A stretch of DNA of 30,804 nucleotides from a virus, in IMG/VR virus record IMGVR_UViG_3300048838_001842, positions 1 through 30,804 of that record, one strand, 5' to 3'. The notes under the pieces were generated by a model. That model had not been told where the DNA came from, ran no database searches, and worked only from the letters and a program-made list of their open reading frames with translations. Below are positions 5,968 to 15,081 of this stretch, one piece after another. Positions within the stretch are counted from its first letter, which is position 1. Every line of letters starts with the position of its first letter. The position numbers and the translations under genes were made by a program.

Positions 5968-7059
5968 CTACACCGCCTCCAGGACCAGCTCGCACCGGTT
6001 GCCCGCCGGCCGAAACTCCCGGCCCAACACCTCGAATTGATCATCCACGCCGGCAAACCCTGCCGACGGCAACATCACGCGCAACACATCCCCCACCGTA
6101 TATTGCCCAAACATGCCCGGCGGCCGATTGAGCGCCGTTAGTTGCAGCGCCTGCCGCGGCTCAGCCTGCCGAGCCACTATCGTCTCGCCCATGGCCGCCA
6201 ATGCACCTACCGCGCGGATCTCGTCCACGAACTCGGGCGTTTCGCGCACCCCGTACTGCGCAATACTGGCCTCATCCGACACCACCGCCATCATACGCGT
6301 ATCCTCGCTCCATCCCGTACCCGCGCCCACCATCTGCACCCGATTCACGATCGCGTCCTCCTCGCGGTACCTGAAATCCTCACCCACATTGTGGCCCTCA
6401 ACCAGGGCCACATTCGGCCGCCGCCGGCTGCGCCGCGCGAAGATGTTGACCGCCGCCCCAATGACGCCCGCGTTGAGCGCGCCCACTGCCTCAATAGCCC
6501 AATCCTCGACCGCCAACAGCTGCTCCACGGCCCGGCCCACATTAGCAAAATGGTATTCCACCGACACGCTAACTGTCCCGGCCGGCGCCGAGGCTACCCG
6601 CAACGCCGGCACATACGACAATAACGCATCAATGATCGAGTCGGCCGTCATCCCATCGTAGGGCAATTGCGCCGGCGTGCTGCGCCAATTTAACGCTTTC
6701 AACAGTCCCGCCGCCTCCAGCCGCAAGGCGCCGTACTGCCACTCTCGCGGCCCTGTTATCACACCCACCCAATCGGGTAGACCGTTGTCAAACCGCACCA
6801 ATACCCGGTTGCCATACTGGAGATTGTGCTCCGTAACGCGCGGCCCGGGCGCTATCGCCAGCTGCGCCTTGCCCGGCCCGCCCAACTCCCAGCTGAGTCG
6901 ATCAATGCTGAGCTGCAACTCGGCCAACACGCGGCCGTCCCGCCCGCCAACCAGTGCCAGCAGAACGGGCCTAGCCACCGGCTCGCCGTACAGCGGCGGC
7001 GGGGGCGGCGGCCCCGCCGCCAAACCCAGAAAAAACAGGACGCTACGAAAGCCCGCCAT
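5968..7059 (-). CDS. Tail tip/baseplate hub protein (ReqiPepy6 Gp37-like)
   Basis: A 363-residue protein with the layout of siphovirus tail-tip hub proteins: an N-terminal beta domain with a LELAxGPG-like segment (ELGGPGKAQLAIAPGP), the NRVLVRFDNGLPDWVGVI motif, and a C-terminal barrel (VGDVLRVMLPSAGFAG...FEVLGREFR). These features match proteins annotated as 'siphovirus ReqiPepy6 Gp37-like' and gp27-type hubs. A Pro run near residues 18-23 is unusual. It lies downstream of tape measure and Dit, as expected for the tip. No lysozyme or peptidase motif is obvious. Confidence 0.65.
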   Translation of the reverse strand: MAGFRSVLFFLGLAAGPPPPPPLYGEPVARPVLLALVGGRDGRVLAELQLSIDRLSWELGGPGKAQLAIAPGPRVTEHNLQYGNRVLVRFDNGLPDWVGVITGPREWQYGALRLEAAGLLKALNWRSTPAQLPYDGMTADSIIDALLSYVPALRVASAPAGTVSVSVEYHFANVGRAVEQLLAVEDWAIEAVGALNAGVIGAAVNIFARRSRRRPNVALVEGHNVGEDFRYREEDAIVNRVQMVGAGTGWSEDTRMMAVVSDEASIAQYGVRETPEFVDEIRAVGALAAMGETIVARQAEPRQALQLTALNRPPGMFGQYTVGDVLRVMLPSAGFAGVDDQFEVLGREFRPAGNRCELVLEAV

Positions 7060-7061
7060 AC

Positions 7062-7685
7062 TTATGCTGGTGTACTAACCCCGGTTACCGGCGGCGCGTC
7101 AACGTCAGTTGACACGTCCTTACCCCACGCGGCTGTACTACCATCCTCTTTGTAAACCGTCAGCTCATCCCCGGCAACCGCCCAGTCGTTGCGCAAGAAC
7201 CGCAACGCATTGAGCACCGAATACGGCGCCTCACCGCTAAGGCCCGACCAATCCGATTTCAGCAACGCGGCGACGATCGCCGCCAGCGCGTTTTCATGCA
7301 ACGTGGCTGAGGTGATCAAACCAGCCGTCATCTCATTGGCGTGCACCTGCAAGGCGTCGCTGCCTTCCACCAACGCGTCATAGACATTGGCCGGCAACAC
7401 CAAAAAGTCACGCCATACCGGCAACGCACCGGCCTCATTGACATACAATCTGAGCCGCCCTAGCGTGTTCGTATCCGTTGTGCTCAACGGCACTTTATAA
7501 TGCCCACCGCCCAAATGTGTTGCCGCCGTCGCGTTATTCTTTTGCGCCGCGGCGCCGGCGGCTTTGATCAGCTGACAATCGGCCTGGCTCAGCGTGAGCG
7601 ACGTCTCCGGCGTCTTAAAATCGGTGTCATCAACAAATGGCCCGATCACTGCATCGGCCGCCGTGTTATGTTTTAGCCAGCTCAC
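7062..7685 (-). CDS. Virion appendage/tail fibre-associated protein
   Basis: A 207-residue protein starting at a GTG with GGAGG upstream. The N-terminus (VIGPFVDDTDFKTPETSLTLSQADCQLIK) is the beta-sandwich opening typical of phage baseplate upper or fibre adaptor proteins. The C-terminal half repeats a pattern common in phage structural proteins (VYDALVEGSDALQVHANEM, then VLNALRFLRNDWAV.ELTVYKEDGST.W). It probably links the tail tip to receptor-binding proteins; the receptor is unknown. Confidence 0.55.
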   Translation of the reverse strand: MSWLKHNTAADAVIGPFVDDTDFKTPETSLTLSQADCQLIKAAGAAAQKNNATAATHLGGGHYKVPLSTTDTNTLGRLRLYVNEAGALPVWRDFLVLPANVYDALVEGSDALQVHANEMTAGLITSATLHENALAAIVAALLKSDWSGLSGEAPYSVLNALRFLRNDWAVAGDELTVYKEDGSTAAWGKDVSTDVDAPPVTGVSTPA

Positions 7686-7703
7686 ACCGCCACCTCCTTC
7701 CCG

Positions 7704-7970
7704 CTACCCTAGCCACTCAATAAACTGATTGACCGGCCCTGAGGTTAGCTGCGACCGCGCGCCGGCGATCAAGTTATAGACCGCTTCCCCCGTGCCCTCG
7801 GGCGTCTCAAATAGTTGCTCAACCGGCGACCAATCCTGAGCATCGGCCACCACTGACAGGATCCGGTATAGCTTATCAATTGCTTGTTGTGCTTCCCATA
7901 CTGCGTCAACCGCCCCTCTCAATTCACGATTTTGTCTCGTACCTGTTCCATTAATGTCAATTCTTGGCAT
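7704..7970 (-). CDS. Small tail-region protein, unknown
   Basis: An 88-residue protein, mainly helical (VDAVWEAQQAIDKLYRILSVVADAQDW), with GAGGT upstream of its ATG. No transmembrane segment or recognised domain. It lies between two appendage genes and may be a structural or chaperone component for them. Confidence 0.6.
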   Translation of the reverse strand: MPRIDINGTGTRQNRELRGAVDAVWEAQQAIDKLYRILSVVADAQDWSPVEQLFETPEGTGEAVYNLIAGARSQLTSGPVNQFIEWLG

Positions 7971-7975
7971 TTGAT

Positions 7976-8536
7976 TTACCTCATCATTGAATAATAGATC
8001 GCCGGCTTGCCACCGCTTGGCGCGGTGTAATCGACATACAATTTTGCGCCTTGCCCATCGCCGCTATCGTAAGAGCGTCCCCGCCAGTTGGCACCCGTTT
8101 TCCCGATCATGATTACTGCTAACGCATAACCCGATACCCAGCCGCCGTGGCTGATTGCCTCCTGAACGATTGAAAGCAAGCTCGGCGAACTCTGATATCC
8201 TGTCCCCGGCACCGTCGCATTCCAAAATACACTTGCCGCCGTCCGTGTCCGCTCGCTAATGTTATTCGTCGCCGCTGCAAACACCGCCGCATTTCCCAGC
8301 TGGCAATACAGGTCCATCTTCGCAGTCAGATCCGCGCTTTGCGGGTGCACGATGTCTACATATGCACTGTTGATTGTGCTACCCTGCGGAATAGTCACGT
8401 TTGGGAAACGAAACCCGGCATACTGATCCGCGTTAGCAATGACAATCGACACATTGGTCACATTTGCTGTAGCGCCAACCGAGCTTTGGTAAGCATCATC
8501 GGTTGACTCAGCCACTTGACGCTCGAACGAAGTCAT
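7976..8536 (-). CDS. Beta-sandwich appendage protein (DNRLRE-like)
   Basis: A 186-residue protein that resembles the DNRLRE/carbohydrate-binding beta-sandwich pattern: FRFPNVTIPQGSTINSAYVDIVHPQS parallels the 'FdLssIPsgatI.sAkL.ly' signature. It ends in YDSGDGQGAKLYVDYTAPSG, also typical of that fold. Probable host-surface adhesin on the tail tip. The start is ATG 8536 (GGAGG at a good distance), overlapping the Dit stop by four bases. Confidence 0.55.
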   Translation of the reverse strand: MTSFERQVAESTDDAYQSSVGATANVTNVSIVIANADQYAGFRFPNVTIPQGSTINSAYVDIVHPQSADLTAKMDLYCQLGNAAVFAAATNNISERTRTAASVFWNATVPGTGYQSSPSLLSIVQEAISHGGWVSGYALAVIMIGKTGANWRGRSYDSGDGQGAKLYVDYTAPSGGKPAIYYSMMR

Positions 8537-10455
8537 ACCAGCCACCTCCGTTCAAAGAATATTTTCACATCCACATCCACCAGATTCGGATCGTCGTACC
8601 GCAACGTATTGCTACCCGGCGCCAATCTCAGCAAGTATGGGCGCAACGTGTCCGCGCGCACCAACGCCAGCTGATTGCTGCCGTCGCGCGCCAACGTGAC
8701 AGTATAGCGATCGACGTCAATAATCAGCGTGTCATTTGTATCCAGGTTAGTCGTATAACTAACTTGAATGGCTTCGCCGGTCGTCTCATTTGTCAACAAT
8801 GCCAACACCCGGCTGCTGGCCTCTACCGCCCCAAGCGTAAACAGCGGCGTCACGTTGCTATTTAACGTCACCGTCACATCCGAACATTCCAAATTGCCCC
8901 ATGGGTCGCCGGCTTGGATATGCGCGAAATCGAAGTGATACATGCTGAGGTAACGTGTCCCAGCCGGCCAACCACTGCCGGTGTAGGACCATGTATACCA
9001 CGCATTATTGTTCACCCAGGGAATATTGTAACGGGTAGTCCATGTGCCGCCGCCCGGCGATGTTCGGATAACGCTGGCCCACTTAGTCAGGCCGTGCTTG
9101 ATGTACGTATGACCGTTGCTAAACGCGGCGCCCACAATCCCGCATGGATTAAACAGGTACCAGTGGGAATACGCGTTTTGCCCATAAGGTTGGTTGCGGC
9201 GGCTGACCATCTCGCACCCCAGCTCGTCATATGGGTTAGCGGCCGCGCCCTGATTGCCCCCGTATTTGACGCTGCCTTTCAGATTCTCCCACACCCACGC
9301 GCCCGACCGCTGAGCGCCATCCTCGAAAAAGTAGGCATATACCCAGGTCGTATTCGTTGACGCGGCCAAATTAAAGATTGGCTTGTAATCGTCATCAGTG
9401 ACTTTTGCCGGCGTGGCCTCATTGCCGTACTCGATCAAGATATCGTGTTGCACCCATTGGATCGTCGCTCCGGTCGTGTGCGTCGCCGCGGCCGTGTTCC
9501 GTTGCGCCCGCGCCACGCCGGTAAACGAGTTGCCCGCTTTACCCGTATAGACAAACACCTCGTTGTCGATCAGCAGTAACCCGGCCGCGGGAAATGCGGC
9601 AATCGAGGCGGCGGCCACTATGGTCGTTAGCGAGCCCGTGTCCAGATCGCCACTCAAGCTCGCGGATTGCGCCGGCGCCCAATCCAGATTGATCCAGATA
9701 CTTGTTGCCGCCGTGTTAATGCCGTGCAACCAATAATCACTATCCACCCCGTTCACATAGACGCGTATATCGTCACCGCCGGCATCGAAAAAATCCGTCG
9801 ACGCGATCCGCGTATCCAGCGCCCCATTGGTAATGTTGCACGGGTAATTTTGCGCTGCGAGCGTTGAGCGCCATAGCCCCAAAACAAACAGGCGATTGTC
9901 GTTGCTATCGCCGCCGGCCGTTTGGTTGACACTCAACACAATTTGCGGATAGGCGTCCAGATTGACGCTATCAACCCCGTTCACGACCGTGAGCGTGTCG
10001 CCCGAGCTGGTGATATTCCATGCGGGTAATTCTGTTTGAACCACACTGCGCCACGCCAAATCTCGATCGCCGTCACCATCTAACACCAGCATCGTCTCCA
10101 GCACCCGACCATCACCGTCGGCGGCGTGCACACAGGCGAACGCCGCTGCCCAAACATAGCGCTCATTGCTGCCATCATCATCACTGATCACCAGCCGGCC
10201 CCGCACGCCGTGCCGAAACCAGTGATACCATTGCTGTTGCAGTTGCCGCTTGGATAGGTCCCCCTGCGCAATCAGCTGCGTATTAATCACCAGGTACCGC
10301 TCCGGCATGGTCATCGTACCCAGAACCGGGGAGGCCTGCGTCCGCGGAACCATTTCCGGCCGTACCTCAGCGGGCACTTGGCCCATGGCCGTCAATGAGC
10401 TGCGATAATTTCTGCCGTCATTGATCGGCTGATTGCGATAACTCACCAGTTTCAT
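8533..10455 (-). CDS. Distal tail protein (Dit), enlarged by a long insertion
   Basis: A 640-residue protein immediately downstream of the tape measure, the standard position of Dit, which forms the hub between tail tube and tip. The C-terminal ~110 residues (TLIIDVDRYTVTLARDGSNQLALVRADTLRPYLLRLAPGSNTL...) match the siphovirus tail component C-terminal domain. The middle contains a phage module of the form 'FPAAGLLLIDNEVFVYTGKAGNSFTGVARAQRNT' (about 285-325) and a Trp/Tyr-rich region (about 400-525) that could bind carbohydrate. Ordinary Dit proteins are about 250 residues, so this is an 'evolved' Dit. ATG overlaps the tape-measure stop (ATGA). Confidence 0.7.
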   Translation of the reverse strand: MKLVSYRNQPINDGRNYRSSLTAMGQVPAEVRPEMVPRTQASPVLGTMTMPERYLVINTQLIAQGDLSKRQLQQQWYHWFRHGVRGRLVISDDDGSNERYVWAAAFACVHAADGDGRVLETMLVLDGDGDRDLAWRSVVQTELPAWNITSSGDTLTVVNGVDSVNLDAYPQIVLSVNQTAGGDSNDNRLFVLGLWRSTLAAQNYPCNITNGALDTRIASTDFFDAGGDDIRVYVNGVDSDYWLHGINTAATSIWINLDWAPAQSASLSGDLDTGSLTTIVAAASIAAFPAAGLLLIDNEVFVYTGKAGNSFTGVARAQRNTAAATHTTGATIQWVQHDILIEYGNEATPAKVTDDDYKPIFNLAASTNTTWVYAYFFEDGAQRSGAWVWENLKGSVKYGGNQGAAANPYDELGCEMVSRRNQPYGQNAYSHWYLFNPCGIVGAAFSNGHTYIKHGLTKWASVIRTSPGGGTWTTRYNIPWVNNNAWYTWSYTGSGWPAGTRYLSMYHFDFAHIQAGDPWGNLECSDVTVTLNSNVTPLFTLGAVEASSRVLALLTNETTGEAIQVSYTTNLDTNDTLIIDVDRYTVTLARDGSNQLALVRADTLRPYLLRLAPGSNTLRYDDPNLVDVDVKIFFERRWLV

Positions 10456-13400
10456 CGGTGCACCTGCATAGCGTCTAGTTGGCGCAACAGCGATGGGCCT
10501 GAGGCCCCAGGCATAGTCACTGTGCCAATTGAAATACTGCGATCGATGGAGCTGCCGCCGTTCCGCGCTTGCGCCGCGCCGGCGCTCAATCCGGCGTCAA
10601 TGGCCCGCACCACGGCCCGCTCCACCGGCCGGACGTCCTTAAACGCATTCCCAAACCCCGCGACGCTCATCTCACCCAACCATAGGAATTCTTTCGACGG
10701 CGAGCCAATGCCCAGCGCCGCCTTAGCCGCCGCCAATGCCGCCTCAGCGATCTCCCGCGCCCGTTGCGCCACCCACTGCAGGCCCGCTTTTAGGCTATCG
10801 CCGATACTGGTCACAATGTTGCGCCCGATGCTGCCCCAATCTTGATTGAACGCCCCAAAGATCGCCTGCACGATCGCCGACGCAATGGACGAAAGCGTGT
10901 TGCGGGCGCTCTCCAAAATGCCGGCGATAGCCGACCAGGCCGTCCGCCATGCGTTTTCAATTGTGCTCAGGAACGCCTGCCACATGCCCTGTATGGCTGA
11001 GGTGACGCTCGTCACAATGCCCTGAATCGCGGATAGCGCCGCCTGAATCAACGCTTGAATGGACGCCCAAATGCTCTGCGTAAACGCCTGCAGCGCGCTC
11101 CAAATCGACTGCCAAAACGCCTGCACCGCCGACCAAACCGATTGAATCACTGCCTGAGCCGCGGCCATGGAGGTGGTGATCAAGGAGACGATCGCCGCCC
11201 ATACGGCCGTTAGGAACCCGTTGATCGCATTCCAAATGGATTCAATGAACGACTTGATCGCGTTCATCACCGAATCATTCACTGACTGCCAGGCCGCCAA
11301 CGCCCCGCTCACCATGGCCACAATCGATCCCCAAAGCCCCGTCAAGAATGCGCTGATCGCATTCCAAACGGATTCAATGAACGATTGCACCGCGTTAATG
11401 ACCGCCATCAAAGTCGAGTACAGCGTGTTAAACCACCCGATCACCCCGTTGACCATATCCGGCACAATCGAGCCGCCCACCACCGCCTGATACAACGCCG
11501 TGAAGAACCCGATCACCCCGTCAACCAACCCCGTCACAAACGCGATAATCGTATTCACAAACCCGCTTACCAGAGTGACCACCCCATTGACCAGGTTAGT
11601 CCAAATGGTTTGAATGCCGTCCCCCATTTGCTGCAGGCCTTGCTGCACGAGCTGGCTATTGCCCGTAAACAACCCCACAATCGCATTCCAAAACCCGGTC
11701 ACGAACTGCACCAGACCGGTCAAAATACCAATGACCGCCTGCACCACGCCCATGACCCCGGTCACAAACGGCTGAATCGCAGAAATGATCCCGCTTACCA
11801 CGCCCACGATAATCCCCACCAGGCCCACAAACGCGGCGCCCAACGTTGCCAACACCGCGCCAATGACCTGGCCCACGAACGAGACAACCGGCGTCAACGC
11901 TTGAAACAGCGGGCCCAAACTGGCCCATAGCGCCTTGAACTGCTCGATGATCGGCCCCGCGCCGGCGAACGCCGTTTGAACCGCCGTGATCATGTTCTGA
12001 ACGATCGGCCCGATCACCGTCACCGCGGCGCTGATTGCCGCCTGAATCGCCGTCCATACCTGCTGCACCACCGCCTGAATCGTCGGCCATGCCGTATTCC
12101 ACCACACAACGAGGGCGCCGATAACCGTCTGCACCACGGTTTGAATGATCGTGACGGCCGTTTGGATCCCCGTCTGAATTCCCGTCCAAACCGTCTGAAT
12201 CGTGGCCAGGATCGTTGGCCATGAGGCATTCCACCAGGCGATGATCCCGCCTATGACCGCCTGCACCACGGTTTGAATGATCGTGACGGCCGTTTGGATC
12301 CCCGCCTGAATCCCCGCCCAAACCGTTTGAATCGTGGCCAGAATCGTTGGCCATGAGGCATTCCACCAGGCAATGATCCCGCCCACCACGGTGGCGATCG
12401 TCGCTTGCAACCAGGCGATCACCATCTGCGTTTTTTCCTGTATGCCGCCCCAATTCTGCGACCAGGCCACGCCCAAACCCACCACGGCCGCAATGATCAA
12501 CCCAATGGGCCCGGTCAACACCCCAAACGCCGCACCCAGAATGCCGGCCGCGCCGCCGGCCGCGGTAAACGCCGCCGCAATGCCCGCAAACACCGGCAAC
12601 AGCGCGCCAATAGCCGATACCAGCATCCCGGCCACAACCAGAATCGGCCCCAGCGCCGCCGCGAACGCCACCACGCCAATGATCACCATCTGCGTCGACG
12701 GGCTGAGGGCGGTGAACCGTTCGATCAGGCTCGTAATTGACGCCACAACCGGGCTCAGCGCCCCCATGACCGCCGCCAACGCCGGCAACAGCGCCTGCCC
12801 TATCTGCTGGCCCCACACCTGTACCTGCACCCCCGCCTGCTGCATGGAAAATCCGACCGCATTGACCCCCTGAGTTTGCGCGTCAAATGCCGCTTGGCTG
12901 GCCCCCGCCGCCCCCGACATCGCCTCAATATTCGAGGTCAACGCCCCCGCCAACGGCCCCGCCAACGCCATGGCCAACGTCTGCCCCTCGATCGACCCAA
13001 TGTAGGATTGTAACGGTTGCCCGGCGGCCGCGGCCGCCCCCACGATCGCCTCAATCGTCCCCTGCAAGCCCAGCCCCTCGATCATGGCCTGGCCGCTCTC
13101 AAATCCGTAATCGGCCATCAACCCGGCCATAGCATCCGTGGGCGCCATAAGGCTCTGCATCACGCCGCGGAGCTGAGTGGCCACCTCGCTCGCCCCACCG
13201 GTCACACCCGTGCCCGTGGCCATCACTGCGAACAGCTCAGCTTGGCTAACGCTGAGGGCTGAGGTCAACGGCGTAACCGCGCCGATAGAGCCGGCCAACT
13301 CAGGGAAAGTGGTTTGCCCGAGGCTAACAGTCATTTGGGCCAAATCTGCTACCTGCTGCACCGCCTCGGCACTGGTATCACCATACGCCTTGGTAACGGC

Positions 13401-13841
13401 TGAGGTCAACGCGATCGCCTCCTCCGTCGTGGCCAGCCCAGCCGCCGCCGCGATCGCATTCACCTCAAGAATCTGGATCGAATCATCCGTCGCCCCAAAC
13501 GCCGACACAACTTGATAGAGGCCGTCCGTCAACGATCCCGTGCTCTGCCCCACCTGAATCGCCATGGCCTGCACCTCAGGCCCCCACTGCCCTACTTGCG
13601 CCTGAGCATCCGCGCTCAGGCTGGCCACGTTGGCCATGCCGGCGTTGAAATCATTGGCCATGAGCACCGCCGCCGTGCCCGCGGCCGCCAACGGCAACGT
13701 GATCCCGGCCGTCAACCCGCCGCCGATGCTGGTCATCTTCGAGCCGAGCGCCTCCATGGAGGAACCCGCCCCAGACATCGACTTTTCAAATTGACTTGTG
13801 TCACCCACCAGGGCGACGACCAGCTGAGCTAACGTTGTCAT
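10452..13841 (-). CDS. Tape measure protein
   Basis: An 1129-residue protein that sets tail length and is ejected with the DNA. The N-terminus (VVALVGDTSQFEKSMSGAGSSMEALGSKM) is the classic tape-measure opening, followed by the helical PhageMin_Tail core (about 60-350), a hydrophobic stretch (about 385-455), and long helical Trp-rich repeats. The C-terminus holds the conserved LGIGSPSKEFLWLGEMSVAGFGNAF motif. A 44-residue unit (IIAWWNASWPTILATIQTVW...) is repeated nearly identically. By the usual ~1.5 angstrom per residue, the tail would be roughly 170 nm. It follows the GT chaperone gene. Confidence 0.97.
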   Translation of the reverse strand: MTTLAQLVVALVGDTSQFEKSMSGAGSSMEALGSKMTSIGGGLTAGITLPLAAAGTAAVLMANDFNAGMANVASLSADAQAQVGQWGPEVQAMAIQVGQSTGSLTDGLYQVVSAFGATDDSIQILEVNAIAAAAGLATTEEAIALTSAVTKAYGDTSAEAVQQVADLAQMTVSLGQTTFPELAGSIGAVTPLTSALSVSQAELFAVMATGTGVTGGASEVATQLRGVMQSLMAPTDAMAGLMADYGFESGQAMIEGLGLQGTIEAIVGAAAAAGQPLQSYIGSIEGQTLAMALAGPLAGALTSNIEAMSGAAGASQAAFDAQTQGVNAVGFSMQQAGVQVQVWGQQIGQALLPALAAVMGALSPVVASITSLIERFTALSPSTQMVIIGVVAFAAALGPILVVAGMLVSAIGALLPVFAGIAAAFTAAGGAAGILGAAFGVLTGPIGLIIAAVVGLGVAWSQNWGGIQEKTQMVIAWLQATIATVVGGIIAWWNASWPTILATIQTVWAGIQAGIQTAVTIIQTVVQAVIGGIIAWWNASWPTILATIQTVWTGIQTGIQTAVTIIQTVVQTVIGALVVWWNTAWPTIQAVVQQVWTAIQAAISAAVTVIGPIVQNMITAVQTAFAGAGPIIEQFKALWASLGPLFQALTPVVSFVGQVIGAVLATLGAAFVGLVGIIVGVVSGIISAIQPFVTGVMGVVQAVIGILTGLVQFVTGFWNAIVGLFTGNSQLVQQGLQQMGDGIQTIWTNLVNGVVTLVSGFVNTIIAFVTGLVDGVIGFFTALYQAVVGGSIVPDMVNGVIGWFNTLYSTLMAVINAVQSFIESVWNAISAFLTGLWGSIVAMVSGALAAWQSVNDSVMNAIKSFIESIWNAINGFLTAVWAAIVSLITTSMAAAQAVIQSVWSAVQAFWQSIWSALQAFTQSIWASIQALIQAALSAIQGIVTSVTSAIQGMWQAFLSTIENAWRTAWSAIAGILESARNTLSSIASAIVQAIFGAFNQDWGSIGRNIVTSIGDSLKAGLQWVAQRAREIAEAALAAAKAALGIGSPSKEFLWLGEMSVAGFGNAFKDVRPVERAVVRAIDAGLSAGAAQARNGGSSIDRSISIGTVTMPGASGPSLLRQLDAMQVHR
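12109..12373 (-). repeat. 132-bp tandem repeat in tape measure gene
   Basis: Two nearly identical 132-bp units, with a degenerate third unit further left (about 11977-12109), encode 44-residue blocks starting IIAWWNASWPT. Matching anchors such as ATTCCACCAGG occur at 12228 and 12360. Unit gain or loss would alter tail length by 44 residues a step. Confidence 0.85.
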
Positions 13842-13847
13842 GGTTAT

Positions 13848-14587
13848 CTATTCACTCTTGCCCGCCCCCGGTCCCTCTGTGCCCCCAAACGCCGCATTTA
13901 GCATCTTGACCCGCTCCAGCATCGTCTTCCAACCCGGCTTATCACCCCCGCCCCCCCCTCCAAACTTGGGCAAGAAATCCTGTGGCGTGTAGGCCTGTTT
14001 GCGCTTCTTCGGATCGCGGTTGACGTTGGCGATCGTACTGGCCACAATGCCCGCCTGCAGGTCATCCCGTTCACCGCCAAACGGCTCCATAGCGTAATAC
14101 GCCTGCCATTCGCTCAGCTCCCGGCTGCTAATCCGGCTGAGGAGCTCGGCCACCGTCAAGCCGAGGGCCAGAGCTAGCCGGAAATAGAATCGTCGCTCTG
14201 GCCTGTCTCTGAGTTTCCCTCGAGCTCCTCAATATCCTGCTCAGTCAACCCATTCAGCCGTTGCGCCACCTCAAAGACCCGATTCAACGCCATAGCCGAC
14301 TTGCGCCCCAGCGCGGCCACGTCTTTCTCGGTAAACAGCAGCGCCCCGTCGGCGTCAACCATACACAACGCCACCAGCCGCGCCCGGATGTTGGCCAGGT
14401 TGACCGACGTCTTTTTGCCGTGGCGCACCACCAGCTCCTGCTCGAACTGATCCCGCTCAGTGCCGGTCAACATCTTCACCCGCACCACGCCACCCCACTC
14501 CGGCACATCCACATCCTCAAAGCTCAGGTCCTGCACGCCGAGGATTTGCTCCCGGCTCAATAATGTCGTTTTCAAAGAAACCTCCAT
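13848..14587 (-). CDS. Tail assembly chaperone GT (product of -1 frameshift)
   Basis: Fusion of the G protein (125 residues to the slip site) with a 121-residue T extension. T contains LRDRPERRFYFRLALALGLTVAELL and SSRELSEWQAYYAMEPFGGERDD, the gpT/DUF4035 signature. The -1 frame is open from the slippery heptamer GGGAAAC (14219-14213) all the way into T, and T is exactly -1 relative to G. T alone has only a TTG start within this readthrough, so it is not an independent gene. It acts with G to load tail tube subunits around the tape measure. A Gly6 run near residues 197-202 comes from a C-tract. Confidence 0.88.
14174..14587 (-). CDS. Tail assembly chaperone G
   Basis: A 137-residue chaperone, the unshifted product of the G/GT pair. 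It shows the expected pattern VDVPEWGGVVRVKMLTGTERDQFE...ANIRARLVALCMVDADGALLFTEKDVAAL of siphovirus tail assembly chaperones (DUF-type 'WGG' proteins). It sits between tail tube and tape measure, as in lambda. The start could be ATG 14587, or TTG 14575, which has GGAGG 5 nt upstream; a longer GTG start at 14620 seems less likely. Confidence 0.85.
   Translation of the reverse strand: MEVSLKTTLLSREQILGVQDLSFEDVDVPEWGGVVRVKMLTGTERDQFEQELVVRHGKKTSVNLANIRARLVALCMVDADGALLFTEKDVAALGRKSAMALNRVFEVAQRLNGLTEQDIEELEGNSETGQSDDSISG
14213..14219 (-). promoter_or_regulatory. Slippery heptamer GGGAAAC for -1 frameshift
   Basis: The heptamer lies in the required phase G-GGA-AAC (codons for Gly and Asn near the G C-terminus), 37 bases before the G stop codon. 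Lambda uses GGGAAAG at the same place. The -1 frame is stop-free through to the T region. Confidence 0.88.
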
Positions 14588-14652
14588 GCACACATAGCAA
14601 CCCGGCCGGCGGCTACCCACCCCCGGCCGTCAATCAACCCGCGCGGCCAAAC

Positions 14653-15081
14653 CTACTCCAGCGTCGGCTGGCCGCTGAGCTGCAACGTAACCTCAGCCGC
14701 CAACTCATCCTCTACCGCCGACGACGGCTTAAAGCTCGTCACCAGCGCCGCGAATTGCCAGGTCGTAGTACCCGAATCGGGAAACACGAGCTGATAGTTG
14801 TTCAAAGTGCGGCCGACCAGATTCTTGATCAACCCGGCGCTGTAGCTATGCGTGGCGTTGGTCGGAATGAAATTCAGATCGAACGATACCTCGCCGCCGC
14901 TCTGCAACGTGCCAATGAACTCACGCCAACCGTTGCTGTCGTGACTCGTCACCTCTTTGGCTTCCAGCTCCAGCTCCGGCCCATCGATATCGCGCACCTC
15001 GGCAATCGTAGTGAAGACCTCAGGATCATCACCATCGCCCATCTTCAACAGAACACCATACGCCGCTAATGCATTAGTCAT
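14653..15081 (-). CDS. Major tail tube protein
   Basis: A 142-residue protein with tail-tube features: AAYGVLLKMGDGDDPEVFTTIAEVRDIDGPELELEAKEVTSHDSNGWREFIGTLQSGGEVSFDLNF. It forms stacked hexamers that make the tube. It is placed between the tail terminator region and the G/GT chaperones, as usual. A small hairpin follows it (GGCCGG / CCGGCC around 14600-14630). High confidence from sequence pattern and order. Confidence 0.9.
   Translation of the reverse strand: MTNALAAYGVLLKMGDGDDPEVFTTIAEVRDIDGPELELEAKEVTSHDSNGWREFIGTLQSGGEVSFDLNFIPTNATHSYSAGLIKNLVGRTLNNYQLVFPDSGTTTWQFAALVTSFKPSSAVEDELAAEVTLQLSGQPTLE

Noticed and set aside
12109-12373. Tandem repeats considered as a CRISPR array
   Set aside because: The units are 132 bp, contiguous and in frame within the tape measure, with no unique spacers.
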